From positions 620,001 to 684,000 of the forward strand of contig NZ_FQXA01000001.1 in NCBI RefSeq assembly GCF_900129835.1: a stretch of DNA of 64,000 bases, given 5' to 3'. Positions 38,432-47,459 of the stretch are shown here, piece after piece. The notes below the pieces were generated by a model. It made no database searches and was not told the origin of the DNA. It was given only the letters and a program-made list of their open reading frames with translations. Origin of the DNA: Stutzerimonas xanthomarina DSM 18231. GTDB lineage: Bacteria; Pseudomonadota; Gammaproteobacteria; Pseudomonadales; Pseudomonadaceae. Numbering within the stretch: the stretch's first letter is position 1; each line of letters begins with the position of its first letter. The position numbers were made by a program, and so were the translations under genes.

Positions 38432-39826
38432 GTGCCTGCACCTCTCCCAGCCTCACCGAATCCCCTCGACCGCCTCTGGCTGACCGAAGCCGTGCGTCTG
38501 CGGGAAGAACATGCCGGCCCGCTCGATGATGCCGAGGCCAACCGGCAAGCCCGTGTACAAGGGGGGGCACTGCCAGACCTGATCGAACATCGGGCGCTGT
38601 GGCTGGCGCGCCGCGACGGGCTGTTCGACGCGCTGCGTCATTGGCGGCAGGGCGCGAAGCTGGCCGGTTATGCGCTGATGCTACTGGCGCTGGTTACCGG
38701 GGCCGGATTGGCGCTGGCGACGCTGGGTGACGGAATACGGCCGGTCAATGTGTTCTGGGCGCTGGGCAGCCTGCTCGGGCTGAATCTACTGACGCTGCTG
38801 GGTTGGTTGCTGGGCTTTCTCTTCGCGGGCGACGCCGGCGGTGCATTGGGTCGGTTGTGGCTCTGGCTCAGCGAAAAGCTGGCCCGCGACGCCCGCGCGG
38901 TGCAGTTGGCGCCGGCCCTGTTGACGGTGCTGGAACAGCGACGGCTCGGACGCTGGCTCTTGGGGCTGGGCGTGCACGGCTTATGGCTGGTTGCCATGAG
39001 CAGCGCCCTGGTGACGCTGCTCGCGCTGCTCGCCACGCGACGTTACGGCTTCGTCTGGGAAACCACCATTCTCGGTGAAGGTGCGTTTGTCAGCCTGACG
39101 CAGGCGCTCGGCGTGCTGCCGTCGCTACTGGGTTTCAGTGTGCCGGACATGGCGCAGATCCGCGCCAGCGGTGATCTGGCCAACGGAGTAGAAAGCGCGC
39201 GTCAAAGCTGGGCGGGCTGGCTGGTTGGCGTGGTGCTGATCTACGGCCTGCTGCCGCGCCTGCTGCTGGCATTGCTCTGCCTGTGGCGTTGGCGACGTGG
39301 GCGGGCACAGCTGCGGCTCGACCTGCAACTACCGGCCTACCGCCTATTACGCGAACGTCTGCAACCATCGAGCGAGCGCCTCGGTGTCAGCGACGCAGCG
39401 CCGGCCCAGCTGCATGCGCCAAGCGCCGGCGCCCAACTGGACGGCAGCGAGGGCGCCGTGCTGGTCGCCATCGAACTGGACCAGAGCCAACCGTGGCCGC
39501 CAAAGCTGCCAAAAACCGTTGCTGATGCGGGCGTACTGGATGACCGCGAGCAACGTCGGCGACTGCTCGAGCAGCTGACCCGCTTCCCACCGCAACGCCT
39601 GGCCATCGCCTGCGATCCGCGTCGTTCGCCGGACCGCGGCACCCTGGCCCTGATCGGTGAGCTGAGCCGTTGCGCGGCCCAGAGCCGCGTCTGGCTGCTG
39701 CAACCTCCGGCTGGCGAAGCGCTGGATAGTCATCGGTTGCAAGATTGGCATCAGGCGCTCGATAGCCTCGGTCTACCTCATTCGGGCAGCGCACCCATGA
39801 CTTGGTTGGAGACTGGCCATGATTGA
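38432..39826 (+). CDS. DUF2868 membrane protein
   Basis: A 464-residue protein of the DUF2868 family. Four hydrophobic helices lie in the middle (LAGYALMLLALVTGAGLALATL, VFWALGSLLGLNLLTLLGWLLGFLFAG, LGVHGLWLVAMSSALVTLLALLAT, WLVGVVLIYGLLPRLLLALLCLW), followed by a soluble C-terminal half of about 180 residues. It starts with GTG. This family is almost always paired with the DUF3482-type GTPase found downstream, usually overlapping it; here a repeat-rich spacer lies between them. Function unknown; a membrane-tethered GTPase complex is the simplest guess. Confidence 0.82.
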   Translation: MPAPLPASPNPLDRLWLTEAVRLREEHAGPLDDAEANRQARVQGGALPDLIEHRALWLARRDGLFDALRHWRQGAKLAGYALMLLALVTGAGLALATLGDGIRPVNVFWALGSLLGLNLLTLLGWLLGFLFAGDAGGALGRLWLWLSEKLARDARAVQLAPALLTVLEQRRLGRWLLGLGVHGLWLVAMSSALVTLLALLATRRYGFVWETTILGEGAFVSLTQALGVLPSLLGFSVPDMAQIRASGDLANGVESARQSWAGWLVGVVLIYGLLPRLLLALLCLWRWRRGRAQLRLDLQLPAYRLLRERLQPSSERLGVSDAAPAQLHAPSAGAQLDGSEGAVLVAIELDQSQPWPPKLPKTVADAGVLDDREQRRRLLEQLTRFPPQRLAIACDPRRSPDRGTLALIGELSRCAAQSRVWLLQPPAGEALDSHRLQDWHQALDSLGLPHSGSAPMTWLETGHD

Positions 39827-40150
39827 GTACGCGGGCAACACGCTCCAGACCGTGAGCTGCATGGGAATCATCCGTAGGGTGGATGACGCTCTTTTCATCC
39901 ACCGAAATGGCGGCCTGCCCGAAGGTGGATGGGTAAAGTGCCATCCACCCTACGCGGCCGGAGCGACCCCTGCGGAGCAAATCCGCTCACCCATCGCAGG
40001 GCGGGTGAAATTCGCTGATTGGGAGCTTTCGCTAGACAATCCTGGCGAGGAGCACTCGCTCCACTGCCGTGCAAACCATTACGCAGGTTGCAACCGCAGG
40101 GTGGCGGAAAACCAGACGAGACTTATCAAAACGCCCGGAAGACCACGCCC
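39827..40150. other. Spacer between DUF2868 and GTPase genes
   Basis: 324 bases holding the palindromic element at 39872-39957. A 112-codon frame (39819-40154) overlaps the DUF2868 stop, but it runs straight through the repeat and has no recognisable features, so I do not call it a gene. Confidence 0.7.
39872..39957. repeat. Composite GTAGGGTGGATG inverted repeat element
   Basis: 86 bases bounded by the perfect 12-bp inverted repeat GTAGGGTGGATG (39874-39885) and CATCCACCCTAC (39942-39953), flanked by CCG on the left and GCGG on the right. Internal CATCCACC and GGTGGATG copies can form smaller hairpins. It looks like two repeat units in opposite orientation. Confidence 0.8.
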
Positions 40151-41524
40151 ATGAGCGCGCCCCTGAAACTCGCGCTGGTCGGTCACACCAATGTCGGCAA
40201 GACCTCGCTGCTGCGCACCCTGACCCGCGACGTCAGCTTCGGTGAGGTGTCGCATCGGCCGAGTACCACCCGCCACGTCGAAGGCGCGCGGCTATCCGTC
40301 GACGGCGAACCGCTACTGGAGCTCTACGACACGCCCGGCCTGGAGGACGCCATCGCTCTGCTCGATCATCTCGAGCGGATCGAACGCCCCGGCGAGCGCC
40401 TCGACGGGCCCGCCCGCACCGCCCGTTTCCTCGATGGCAGCGAGGCGCGCCAGCGCTTCGAACAGGAGGCCAAGGTATTGCGCCAACTGCTGGCCAGCGA
40501 TGCCGGGCTATACGTGATCGATGCCCGCGAACCGGTGCTCGCGAAATACAAGGATGAGCTGGCGGTGCTGGCCGGCTGTGGCAAGCCGCTGTTGCCGGTG
40601 CTCAACTTCGTCGCGCAAACCGGACACCGCGAAGAGCAATGGCGCGAAGCGCTGGCGCGGCTGGGACTGCATGCGCTGGTGCGCTTCGACAGCGTGGCAC
40701 CACCGATCGATGGCGAGCGTCGACTGTATGAAAGCCTGGCGCTGCTACTGGAACAATCGCGGCCCAAACTGCAGCGGCTGATCGACGACCACGAAGCCCA
40801 GGCAGCCGCGCGGCTGAGCGAAGGCAACCGGCTGATCGCCGAGCTGCTGGTCGATGTGGCCGCCTGCCGCCGCAGCGTTGCGGCGCAGTCAGACCTGGAG
40901 CGCGGCGCCATCCGTGAACTGCACGACGCCGTGCGTTCCCGCGAGCAACGCTGCGTCGAAGCATTACTGCGGCTATACGGCTTCCGCCCCCAGGATGCGG
41001 CGGCTGCCGATTTGCCTCTGCTCGACGGCCGCTGGGGTGATGACCTGTTTAATCCCGAAACGCTCAAGGAGCTGGGGGTCAAGATCGGCGGTGGGATGGC
41101 GGCCGGCGCGGCCGCCGGTGCTGGGGTCGACCTCATGGTTGGCGGCATCACCCTGGGCGCGGCCGCACTGCTGGGCGCACTTGCCGGCGGCGGCGCGCAA
41201 ACGGCAAGACACTATGGCAATCGCCTGCTGGGCAAGCTCAAGGGGCAACGCGAACTCACCGTCGACGATGCCGTGCTGCGCCTGCTCGCGCTTCGTCAGC
41301 GACAGCTGCTGGTCGCCCTCGCCGCCCGTGGGCATGCCGCGATGGAGGCGATCCGTCTCGTTGCACCGGACGACAAGACGTGGCGCGAAGGCAAGCTGCC
41401 CGAGGCCTTGCATCGTTGCCGCGCCCATCCGGAATGGTCTTCTCTGAACCCCGGTGCGCGGCTGGAGCAGGCCGAACGGCAGCAGCAACTCGCTGAGCTG
41501 ATCCAGAGTCTTCAGCGCAGCTAA
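40151..41524 (+). CDS. DUF3482-containing GTPase
   Basis: A 457-residue protein with an N-terminal Era/TrmE-like G domain: G1 GHTNVGKTSLL (11-21), G3 DTPG in LYDTPGLED, and a G4-like PVLNF in place of the standard NKxD. The C-terminal DUF3482 half includes a glycine/alanine-rich hydrophobic stretch (GGGMAAGAAAGAGVDLMVGG and on), which may insert in a membrane like the hairpins of YdjA/dynamin-like GTPases. ATG 40151 (MSAPLKLALVGHTN) is the natural start. It pairs with the DUF2868 membrane protein upstream. Cellular role unknown. Confidence 0.85.
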   Translation: MSAPLKLALVGHTNVGKTSLLRTLTRDVSFGEVSHRPSTTRHVEGARLSVDGEPLLELYDTPGLEDAIALLDHLERIERPGERLDGPARTARFLDGSEARQRFEQEAKVLRQLLASDAGLYVIDAREPVLAKYKDELAVLAGCGKPLLPVLNFVAQTGHREEQWREALARLGLHALVRFDSVAPPIDGERRLYESLALLLEQSRPKLQRLIDDHEAQAAARLSEGNRLIAELLVDVAACRRSVAAQSDLERGAIRELHDAVRSREQRCVEALLRLYGFRPQDAAAADLPLLDGRWGDDLFNPETLKELGVKIGGGMAAGAAAGAGVDLMVGGITLGAAALLGALAGGGAQTARHYGNRLLGKLKGQRELTVDDAVLRLLALRQRQLLVALAARGHAAMEAIRLVAPDDKTWREGKLPEALHRCRAHPEWSSLNPGARLEQAERQQQLAELIQSLQRS

Positions 41525-41570
41525 GCCGCTGCGGCAGTCCCTGATGCGCGGAGGAGCCTTGGGGGTTTCT

Positions 41571-41635
41571 GGTGGGCTGAAGCCCACCCTACATGAAGAC
41601 ACCATGCTCGGCCGTAGGGTGGGCTTCAGCCCACC
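41571..41635. repeat. Inverted pair of GTAGGGTGGGC palindromes
   Basis: One unit at 41571-41592 (GGTGGGCTGAAGCCCACC then CTAC) and one in the opposite direction at 41613-41635 (CGTAGGG then TGGGCTTCAGCCCACC). Together they form a long perfect inverted repeat around a 20-base centre, between the convergent GTPase and EamA genes, and could act as a two-way terminator. Confidence 0.85.
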
Positions 41636-41666
41636 ATAGCGCTACCGCATAGGTGCTTCACCTCCC

Positions 41667-42614
41667 CTAATGCCTGGACGTTGCCGGGCAGGCAGCCGGC
41701 TCCCTGCCCTCACCCACGACTGGCGCCGCCACATCACCGAAACGCAAGGTGCCCAGCGTCGCCAGCATGATCAGCAGGCCGCCGGACCATTCCGTCAGCG
41801 TCAACCGCTCCCCCAGCCAGAGCCCGGCGATAATCGCGCCGAACAGCGGCTCGGACCCCATCAACAAAGAAACACGTGTGGCGCTGGTGCGGCCCAGCGC
41901 CAGGTTCTGTGCGTAGAGCGCGAACAGCGTGGCGAAGCCCACCAGATAGAGGGTCGCGGCCCAGAATGTGGGGCTCTGCGGCAACGCCGGCATGCCGCCC
42001 GGTAACGCCAGGCCCAGTACCAGGCAACCTGACGCCACCACACCACTCTGCACTGCCGTGAGCGCCAATGCTGGAACCTGCAGATCGGCGGTCAGCCGGC
42101 GCGTAAAGCAGACCAGCACGGCACGCAGCAGCGCCGCCGCGAGCATCAACCCGTCGCCAAGGTTGAGCGAGATGGCCAACCCTCCCGTCAGCAACCAGAC
42201 GCCGACCAGCGACAGCCCACAGGCGCCAAACAACAGATTACTCGGGCGCTGGCGCAGCATTGCCCATTCCACAAAAGGCGTGAACACCACGCACAAACTG
42301 ATAAGAAACGCGGCATTGCTGGCCGTTGTCAGCATCACGCCCCAGGTTTCGCAGAGAAAGATCCCCAGCATTACCCCACCCAGCGGCAAGCCCGGTCGAA
42401 TCGCGCGTAGCCTTTCTCCGCGCAATTGTGGCAACAGCAATATGAACGTCAGCCCGAAGCGAATCGCCAGAAATCCCAGCACCGGATAGAACCACAGCGC
42501 CTGCTTGGCCACTGCGTAGCTGCTGCCCCAGATGATCGCCACCGCTAGCAGCATGGCATCGGCCAGCCAGAGGTTGCCTTGTGCCCCACTTCGCCAGTTG
42601 TTCATGCCCTTCAT
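41667..42614 (-). CDS. EamA/DMT family transporter
   Basis: A 315-residue drug/metabolite transporter-type protein with ten predicted helices in two EamA repeats (first: MLLAVAIIWGSSYAVAKQAL...; second: PALALTAVQSGVVASGCLVLGLAL...LLMGSEPLFGAIIAGLWLGERLTLTEW). The second repeat ends with the typical EPLFGAIIAGLWLGE motif. Possible starts are ATG 42614 (MKGMNNW), 42605 or 42668. It is divergent from the LysR gene, which probably controls it. Substrate unknown. Confidence 0.82.
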   Translation of the reverse strand: MKGMNNWRSGAQGNLWLADAMLLAVAIIWGSSYAVAKQALWFYPVLGFLAIRFGLTFILLLPQLRGERLRAIRPGLPLGGVMLGIFLCETWGVMLTTASNAAFLISLCVVFTPFVEWAMLRQRPSNLLFGACGLSLVGVWLLTGGLAISLNLGDGLMLAAALLRAVLVCFTRRLTADLQVPALALTAVQSGVVASGCLVLGLALPGGMPALPQSPTFWAATLYLVGFATLFALYAQNLALGRTSATRVSLLMGSEPLFGAIIAGLWLGERLTLTEWSGGLLIMLATLGTLRFGDVAAPVVGEGREPAACPATSRH

Positions 42615-42693
42615 CCCCCAATCCGAACGGGCTGATTGTCCATTGCTACGCGGAGATCGATAATCCACCGACTAGGAAAAGGATTTGTTCAGC

Positions 42694-43608
42694 ATGGGAA
42701 CGAATGACAAGGCCTCGCTGCTGCCGGGCATGGCGGTTTTTGTGCGAGTGGTTGAAGCCGGAAGCTTTTCCGCAGCGGCCCGGCAGCTGGGCAGCACCGC
42801 GTCAGCGGTGAGCCGCCAGGTGGCGCGGCTGGAACAAGCGTTGTCGTTACGGTTGATGGAGCGCACCACGCGACAACTGCGCCTGAACGAAGCCGGTAGC
42901 GAGTTTTACGCGCATTGCCGGACGATGCTGGACGCTGCCGACCAGGCACTGGCCGTCGGCGAGCGCCTGATGAGCAGCCCGCGCGGGCTGGTGCGCCTGA
43001 GCGTACCCAAGGCTTACGGCAAATTCGTCATCAGCCCCTTGATGCCTGAATTTCTCCGGCGCTACGACGATGTCGATGTGCAGCTGCATATCAGCGATCA
43101 GAGCCCGGACCTGATCGAAGAAGGCTTCGACCTGCTGGTCCAGGTGACCAACCAACCGCCCGAAGGGCTGGCCGGCAAGCCACTCGGCCCCGTCCGTCAA
43201 TTGTTATGTGCCAGCCCGGCCTACCTGCAACAGCACGGCACGCCGCAACACCCCCAGGAGCTGTTGCGGCACAGCTGTTTGTATCTCGGCGAGAACGCGG
43301 GCGACAACCGCTGGCACTTCAGCAACGGCGAACAGCAGGAAGTGGTGACGGTGCGCGGTCGCTACATCAGCAACCACAGCGAAGCGCGGCTGGAGGCGGC
43401 GCTGGGCGATATCGGAATCACGGTGCTGCCGCAATTCACCGCCGCGCGGGCGCTGGAACAAGGGAGATTAAGCGAGGTGTTGCCGCGATGGCGCTACACC
43501 GGATCCTATCAGGGCGCGGCTTGGCTGCTGTGGCGACAGAACCTGCATTTACCGCCCAAACAGCGGGTGCTGATCGATTACCTGAGCGAGACCTTGGCCC
43601 CGCGCTGA
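42694..43608 (+). CDS. LysR family transcriptional regulator
   Basis: A 304-residue regulator with an N-terminal winged helix-turn-helix (FVRVVEAGSFSAAARQLGSTASAVSRQVARLEQALSLRLMERTTRQLRLNEAG) and a LysR substrate-binding domain (RGLVRLSVPKAYGKFVISPLMPEFLRRYDDVDVQLHISD). It resembles the PecT/DsdC-like class that regulates a divergent transporter. ATG 42694 has AAGGA 11 bases upstream; a TTG at 42685 is the alternative. The intergenic space to the EamA gene is only about 80 bases. Confidence 0.88.
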   Translation: MGTNDKASLLPGMAVFVRVVEAGSFSAAARQLGSTASAVSRQVARLEQALSLRLMERTTRQLRLNEAGSEFYAHCRTMLDAADQALAVGERLMSSPRGLVRLSVPKAYGKFVISPLMPEFLRRYDDVDVQLHISDQSPDLIEEGFDLLVQVTNQPPEGLAGKPLGPVRQLLCASPAYLQQHGTPQHPQELLRHSCLYLGENAGDNRWHFSNGEQQEVVTVRGRYISNHSEARLEAALGDIGITVLPQFTAARALEQGRLSEVLPRWRYTGSYQGAAWLLWRQNLHLPPKQRVLIDYLSETLAPR

Positions 43609-43632
43609 GCACTCGACAGCGGGCAGGCCCTC

Positions 43633-43770
43633 GGTGGGCTAAAGCCCACCCTACCGGCGGGGTGGTTGGACTAAGAATGAAGCCGAGCGCCGCGCCCCAT
43701 CTGTCCTTCTGCAGCCGATAGGCAACCAGCCACTGGCTCACACTCCATGTAGGGTGGGCTTCAGCCCACC
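43633..43770. repeat. Two GTAGGGTGGGC palindromes between LysR gene and phoU
   Basis: Units at 43633-43654 (GGTGGGCTAAAGCCCACC then CTAC) and 43749-43770 (GTAGGG then TGGGCTTCAGCCCACC) lie in opposite orientation, 94 bases apart, between two convergent genes. The material between them has no supported gene. Confidence 0.8.
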
Positions 43771-43794
43771 AGCCAGGGCCGCCGAGCAATCGAA

Positions 43795-44520
43795 TCAGCT
43801 GCGCTTGTTGGCCACTTCCTCGGCCATCCGGGTCAGGCCCAGGTGGCGCACGTCGGTGCCGCGCACCAGGTAGATCACCATTTCAGCGATGTTGCGCGCG
43901 TGGTCGCCGATACGTTCCAGCGAGCGCAGCACCCAGATCACGCTGAGCACGCGGGAAATCGAGCGCGGGTCTTCCATCATGTAGGTGACCAGTTCGCGCA
44001 GCGCGGTCTTGTACTCGCGATCGACGGTCTTGTCGTACTGCGCCACCGACAGCGCCAGCTCGGCATCGAAGCGGGCAAAGGCGTCCAGCGACTCCTGCAC
44101 CATCCGACGGACCTGATCACCGATATGGCGGACCTCGACATAGCCGCGCGGCGACTCGCCGTCCTCGCACAGTTCGATGGCGCGACGGGCGATCTTGGTG
44201 GCTTCGTCACCGATGCGTTCCAGGTCGATGACCGACTTGGAGATGCTGATGATCAAGCGCAGGTCGGAGGCCGCTGGCTGGCGGCGCGCGAGGATGCGGA
44301 TGCACTCTTCGTCGATGTCGCGCTCCATGTGGTTGATCTGGTCATCCACGTCGCGCACCTGCTGCGCGAGCCCGGAATCGGCATCGATCAGCGCGGTGAC
44401 CGCATCATTGACCTGCTTTTCCACCAGGCCACCCATGGCCAGGAGGTGGCTACGAACCTCTTCCAGCTCGGCGTTGAACTGCTGGGAGATGTGTTGCGTG
44501 TGGCTGTCTTTGCTGATCAT
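43795..44520 (-). CDS. phoU: Phosphate transport regulator PhoU
   Basis: Negative regulator linking the Pst transporter to the PhoR/PhoB system. The 241-residue protein is all helical and has the two PhoU repeats, each with the metal-binding E/DxxxD pattern (IDLERIGDEATKIARRA and RSLERIGDHARNIAEMV). It is the last gene of the pst cluster but is separated from pstB by 303 bases with two palindromic elements. No phoB or phoR is visible in the window. Confidence 0.95.
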   Translation of the reverse strand: MISKDSHTQHISQQFNAELEEVRSHLLAMGGLVEKQVNDAVTALIDADSGLAQQVRDVDDQINHMERDIDEECIRILARRQPAASDLRLIISISKSVIDLERIGDEATKIARRAIELCEDGESPRGYVEVRHIGDQVRRMVQESLDAFARFDAELALSVAQYDKTVDREYKTALRELVTYMMEDPRSISRVLSVIWVLRSLERIGDHARNIAEMVIYLVRGTDVRHLGLTRMAEEVANKRS

Positions 44521-44615
44521 GTGCGAACCCTTGCGAAACGGTTGTTCTCTCGCCGGACGGTCCGGCCTTTGGCAAATCGTGCTGCGCTAGAAGGCGGCGC
44601 GCAGACAGTGAGTCC

Positions 44616-44637
44616 GGTGGGCTGAAGCCCACCCTAC
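44616..44637. repeat. GTAGGGTGGGC palindrome
   Basis: One unit of the family: GGTGGGC-TGAA-GCCCACC followed by CTACG. It is 95 bases upstream of phoU. Confidence 0.8.
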
Positions 44638-44731
44638 GCAGCTGATCATTGCTCTCGCCCCGAGGAGGCTGCCGCTAGGCGGCTCTGGTGCGCAGCGCGC
44701 TGGAAATAGTCGAGTTAACGTTGAGGCCCTT

Positions 44732-44817
44732 GGGAAATCTTCACTGGCGCGGAGGGCGCGCGCTGACAGTACGAGTAGTACGACAAACGCGCCCGACGAA
44801 GCCAGAGGAGATTTCCC
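44732..44817. repeat. 86-base imperfect palindrome between pstB and phoU
   Basis: Outer arms GGGAAATCTTCACTGGC (44732-44748) and GCCAGAGGAGATTTCCC (44801-44817) pair at 15 of 17 positions. Inside lie a perfect 7-bp stem GGGCGCG / CGCGCCC (44754-44760, 44788-44794) and an apical GTAC / GTAC around GAGTA. It ends six bases from the pstB stop codon. It is unrelated to the GTAGGGTGGGC family. Confidence 0.85.
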
Positions 44818-44823
44818 ATGGCA

Positions 44824-45654
44824 TCAACCGTAGCGGCCGGTGATGTAGTCTTCGGTCTGCTTCTTTTCTGGATTGGTGAACAGCGTATCGGTGTCGCCGT
44901 ACTCGATCAGTTTGCCCATGTACATAAACGCCGTGTAGTCCGATACCCGCGCGGCCTGTTGCATGTTGTGGGTGACGATGACGATGGTGTACTTGGCCTT
45001 GAGCTCATAGATCAGCTCTTCGACTTTCAGCGAGGAAATCGGGTCGAGCGCCGAACTGGGCTCGTCGAGCAGCAGCACTTCCGGCTGCACGGCGATGGTG
45101 CGGGCAATGACCAGACGCTGCTGCTGACCGCCGGAGAGACCGAGCGCCGATTCGTGCAGGCGATCCTTGACCTCGTCCCACAGCGCCGCGCCCTTGAGCG
45201 CCCATTCGACGGTCTCGTCGAGCACGCGCTTCTGCTTGATGCCCTGGATGCGCAGGCCGTAGACGACGTTCTCGTAGATGCTCTTGGGGAACGGATTTGG
45301 CTTCTGGAACACCATGCCGACGCGACGACGCAGGTCGGCCACGTCTTCGCCCTTGCGGTAGATGTTATGACCGTCGAGGTTGATGGCGCCTTCGATGCGG
45401 CAGCCGTCCACCAGGTCGTTCATGCGGTTGAAGCAGCGCAGCAGGGTCGACTTGCCGCAACCGGATGGGCCAATGAACGCCGTTACGCGCTGACGCGGGA
45501 TGTTCATGCTGACATTGTAGAGCGCCTGCTTTTCGCCATAGTAGAGGCTCAGGTCAGGCACTTCGATGGCCACGGCTTCGTTGGCCAGGCTCAGCGCGCG
45601 CTTGTCGCGACCCAGCGCCGAAATATCGATGGAATGCGTCTTTGCTTGTGACAT
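44824..45654 (-). CDS. pstB: Phosphate ABC transporter ATPase PstB
   Basis: ATP-binding subunit of the high-affinity phosphate importer, 276 residues. Walker [21 protein letters not shown], the signature [14 protein letters not shown], Walker [14 protein letters not shown] and the H-loop [13 protein letters not shown] are all intact. The start is about 80 bases after the pstA stop, with a strong hairpin in between. Confidence 0.97.
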   Translation of the reverse strand: MSQAKTHSIDISALGRDKRALSLANEAVAIEVPDLSLYYGEKQALYNVSMNIPRQRVTAFIGPSGCGKSTLLRCFNRMNDLVDGCRIEGAINLDGHNIYRKGEDVADLRRRVGMVFQKPNPFPKSIYENVVYGLRIQGIKQKRVLDETVEWALKGAALWDEVKDRLHESALGLSGGQQQRLVIARTIAVQPEVLLLDEPSSALDPISSLKVEELIYELKAKYTIVIVTHNMQQAARVSDYTAFMYMGKLIEYGDTDTLFTNPEKKQTEDYITGRYG

Positions 45655-45668
45655 GAATGTCTCCGTAT

Positions 45669-45721
45669 CGCTGGAGGCTAGAAGCGCGGGCTGCGATCGT
45701 TGCAGCGCCGGGCCTCCAGCG
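45669..45721. other. Stem-loop between pstA and pstB
   Basis: A perfect 10-bp stem CGCTGGAGGC (45669-45678) / GCCTCCAGCG (45712-45721) encloses a smaller hairpin around GCTGC-GATCGTT-GCAGC. No T-tract follows. In the pst mRNA it may protect upstream segments or tune the amount of pstB message. Confidence 0.65.
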
Positions 45722-45734
45722 GGTCTGTCGGCTA

Positions 45735-47405
45735 TTAGTGGTCGAGCGCTTTGTATTTTTCGCGCAGGTGGTTACGGATCACGACGGCACTGAGGTTCAG
45801 CGTCGCGATCACCAGCACCAGCAGCAAGGCCGTCGCATAGACCAGTGGCCGCGCCGCTTCGACGTTGGGGCTCTGGAAGCCGACGTCATAGATGTGAAAG
45901 CCCAGGTGCATGATTTTCTGGTCGAGGTGCAGGTAGGGGTAGTTGCCGTTGAGCGGCAGGCTCGGCGCCAGTTTGACCACGCCGACCAGCATCAAGGGTG
46001 CTACCTCACCGGCGGCACGGGCCACGGCCAGGATAAGCCCCGTCATCATCGCCGGGCTGGCCATTGGCAGGACCACCTTCCACAGCGTCTCGGACTTGGT
46101 CGCACCCAGCGCCAGCGAGCCCTCGCGAAGGATCCGCGGAATCCGCGCCAGACCTTCCTCGGTGGCGACAATCACCACCGGCAAGGTCAGGATCGCCAGG
46201 GTCAGCGATGCCCACATCAGGCCCGGCGTGCCGAACACCGGCGCCGGTGCCGCTTCCGGGTAGAAGATGCGGTCGAGCGAGCCACCCAGCACGTAGACGA
46301 AGAAGCCCAGGCCGAACACGCCGTAGACGATCGATGGCACGCCGGCGAGGTTGTTCACCGCGATGCGGATGATGCGGGTCAGCACGCCTTGCTTGGCATA
46401 TTCACGCAGGTAGACCGCAGCAATCACGCCGAACGGGGTGACGATCACCGCCATGATGATGGTCATCAGCACAGTGCCGAAAATCGCCGGGAAGATGCCG
46501 CCTTCAGTGTTTGCCTCACGCGGTTCGTCGCTGACGAACTCCCACACCTTGGCCAAGTAGAAGCCCAGCTTGTCGAGCGTCGACATGGCGTTCGGGCGGT
46601 AGGCACGGACGATCTTGCCGAGGCTGATCTCCTTTTCCTGACCGTCCATGGTGCGCATGGTGATGCTGTCGCGATTGAAGCCGGTGTAGAGCGAGGTCAA
46701 TTCCCCCTCAAGCGCCTTGTACTCGGCGTCCCACTGCGCACGCTCGGCATCCAGTTCGGCCTGGGCAGCCGCATCGAGCTGGTCGTCCAGTTCCAGCTTG
46801 CGGGTTTTCAGGCGCAGGCGCTCGAGGCCATGGTTGATGCGGCCGATGTCGACCTTCTCCAGCTTGTTGATATCAGCATGCAGTTCGTCGATACGTTCAA
46901 TCCGCTTTTGCAGCTCTGACCATGCCGCCTCGCCCTCGGCAACCAGCTGGCCGCTTTCCTTGACGTTCAACAACTCGCCATAGAAGTTGCCCCACTCACG
47001 GCGCTCCAGCGCCACCAGATCGACCGGCTTGCGCGGATTGCTCAGCCACTCGCCGACGACCCAGGAGAAGTCCGCACCGTAGACCTCGCGGTTACCGACC
47101 TTGAGCAGCTCACGGGTCATGAACTCGCCGCCTTCGACGTCCACCGGCAGGCCACTGGCCGCCAGACGTGCACGCGGCACCTCCTCGGCCTGTACCACTT
47201 CGCCAGCCATCACACGCGGCTCGGCACCCGGAATCTGGTAGTCAGCGACGATGACATCATCCGGCCAGAAATGCTCCAGGCCGCGCACGGCGATCACCGC
47301 CAGCAGGCCAAGGGTCATGATCACGGCGATGGACACAGCGCCGGCGTTCATCCAGACCCAGGGGCTGCCGCTCTTGATCCAGGTTTTCAGCGAATCCTTT
47401 TTCAC
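45735..47405 (-). CDS. pstA: Phosphate ABC transporter permease PstA, long form
   Basis: Membrane subunit of the Pst importer. At 556 residues it is nearly twice the E. coli length (296). After the first helix ([20 protein letters not shown]) comes an insert of about 240 residues with a long coiled-coil stretch rich in Glu, Lys and Leu (about 140-235), matching the DUF3333-type N-terminus. The permease core follows ([31 protein letters not shown], then the EAA-type loop [47 protein letters not shown]). It is about 50 bases downstream of pstC. Confidence 0.93.
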   Translation of the reverse strand: MKKDSLKTWIKSGSPWVWMNAGAVSIAVIMTLGLLAVIAVRGLEHFWPDDVIVADYQIPGAEPRVMAGEVVQAEEVPRARLAASGLPVDVEGGEFMTRELLKVGNREVYGADFSWVVGEWLSNPRKPVDLVALERREWGNFYGELLNVKESGQLVAEGEAAWSELQKRIERIDELHADINKLEKVDIGRINHGLERLRLKTRKLELDDQLDAAAQAELDAERAQWDAEYKALEGELTSLYTGFNRDSITMRTMDGQEKEISLGKIVRAYRPNAMSTLDKLGFYLAKVWEFVSDEPREANTEGGIFPAIFGTVLMTIIMAVIVTPFGVIAAVYLREYAKQGVLTRIIRIAVNNLAGVPSIVYGVFGLGFFVYVLGGSLDRIFYPEAAPAPVFGTPGLMWASLTLAILTLPVVIVATEEGLARIPRILREGSLALGATKSETLWKVVLPMASPAMMTGLILAVARAAGEVAPLMLVGVVKLAPSLPLNGNYPYLHLDQKIMHLGFHIYDVGFQSPNVEAARPLVYATALLLVLVIATLNLSAVVIRNHLREKYKALDH

Positions 47406-47459
47406 GGATCGATACCTTTGTCGAAAACTTGTCGCAGCCGTCGCCGGCTGCGTTCTGTA

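Larger units (their letters stand above)
44521..44823. other. Intergenic region pstB-phoU
   Basis: 303 bases with no gene. It contains a GTAGGGTGGGC palindrome (44616-44637) and a large imperfect cruciform (44732-44817). Confidence 0.8.

Noticed and set aside
39819..40154. 112-codon open frame starting inside the end of the DUF2868 gene
   Set aside because: It runs through the palindromic repeat element, has no recognisable domain, and overlaps the true GTPase start in a different frame.
41571..41635. CRISPR-like repeats
   Set aside because: Units are palindromes in opposite orientation with irregular spacing and no cas genes, so they are REP-like elements, not a CRISPR array.
44732..44817. 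Integron attC site or tRNA-like element
   Set aside because: The palindrome lacks the attC core sites and there is no integrase or cassette nearby. It has no tRNA features.
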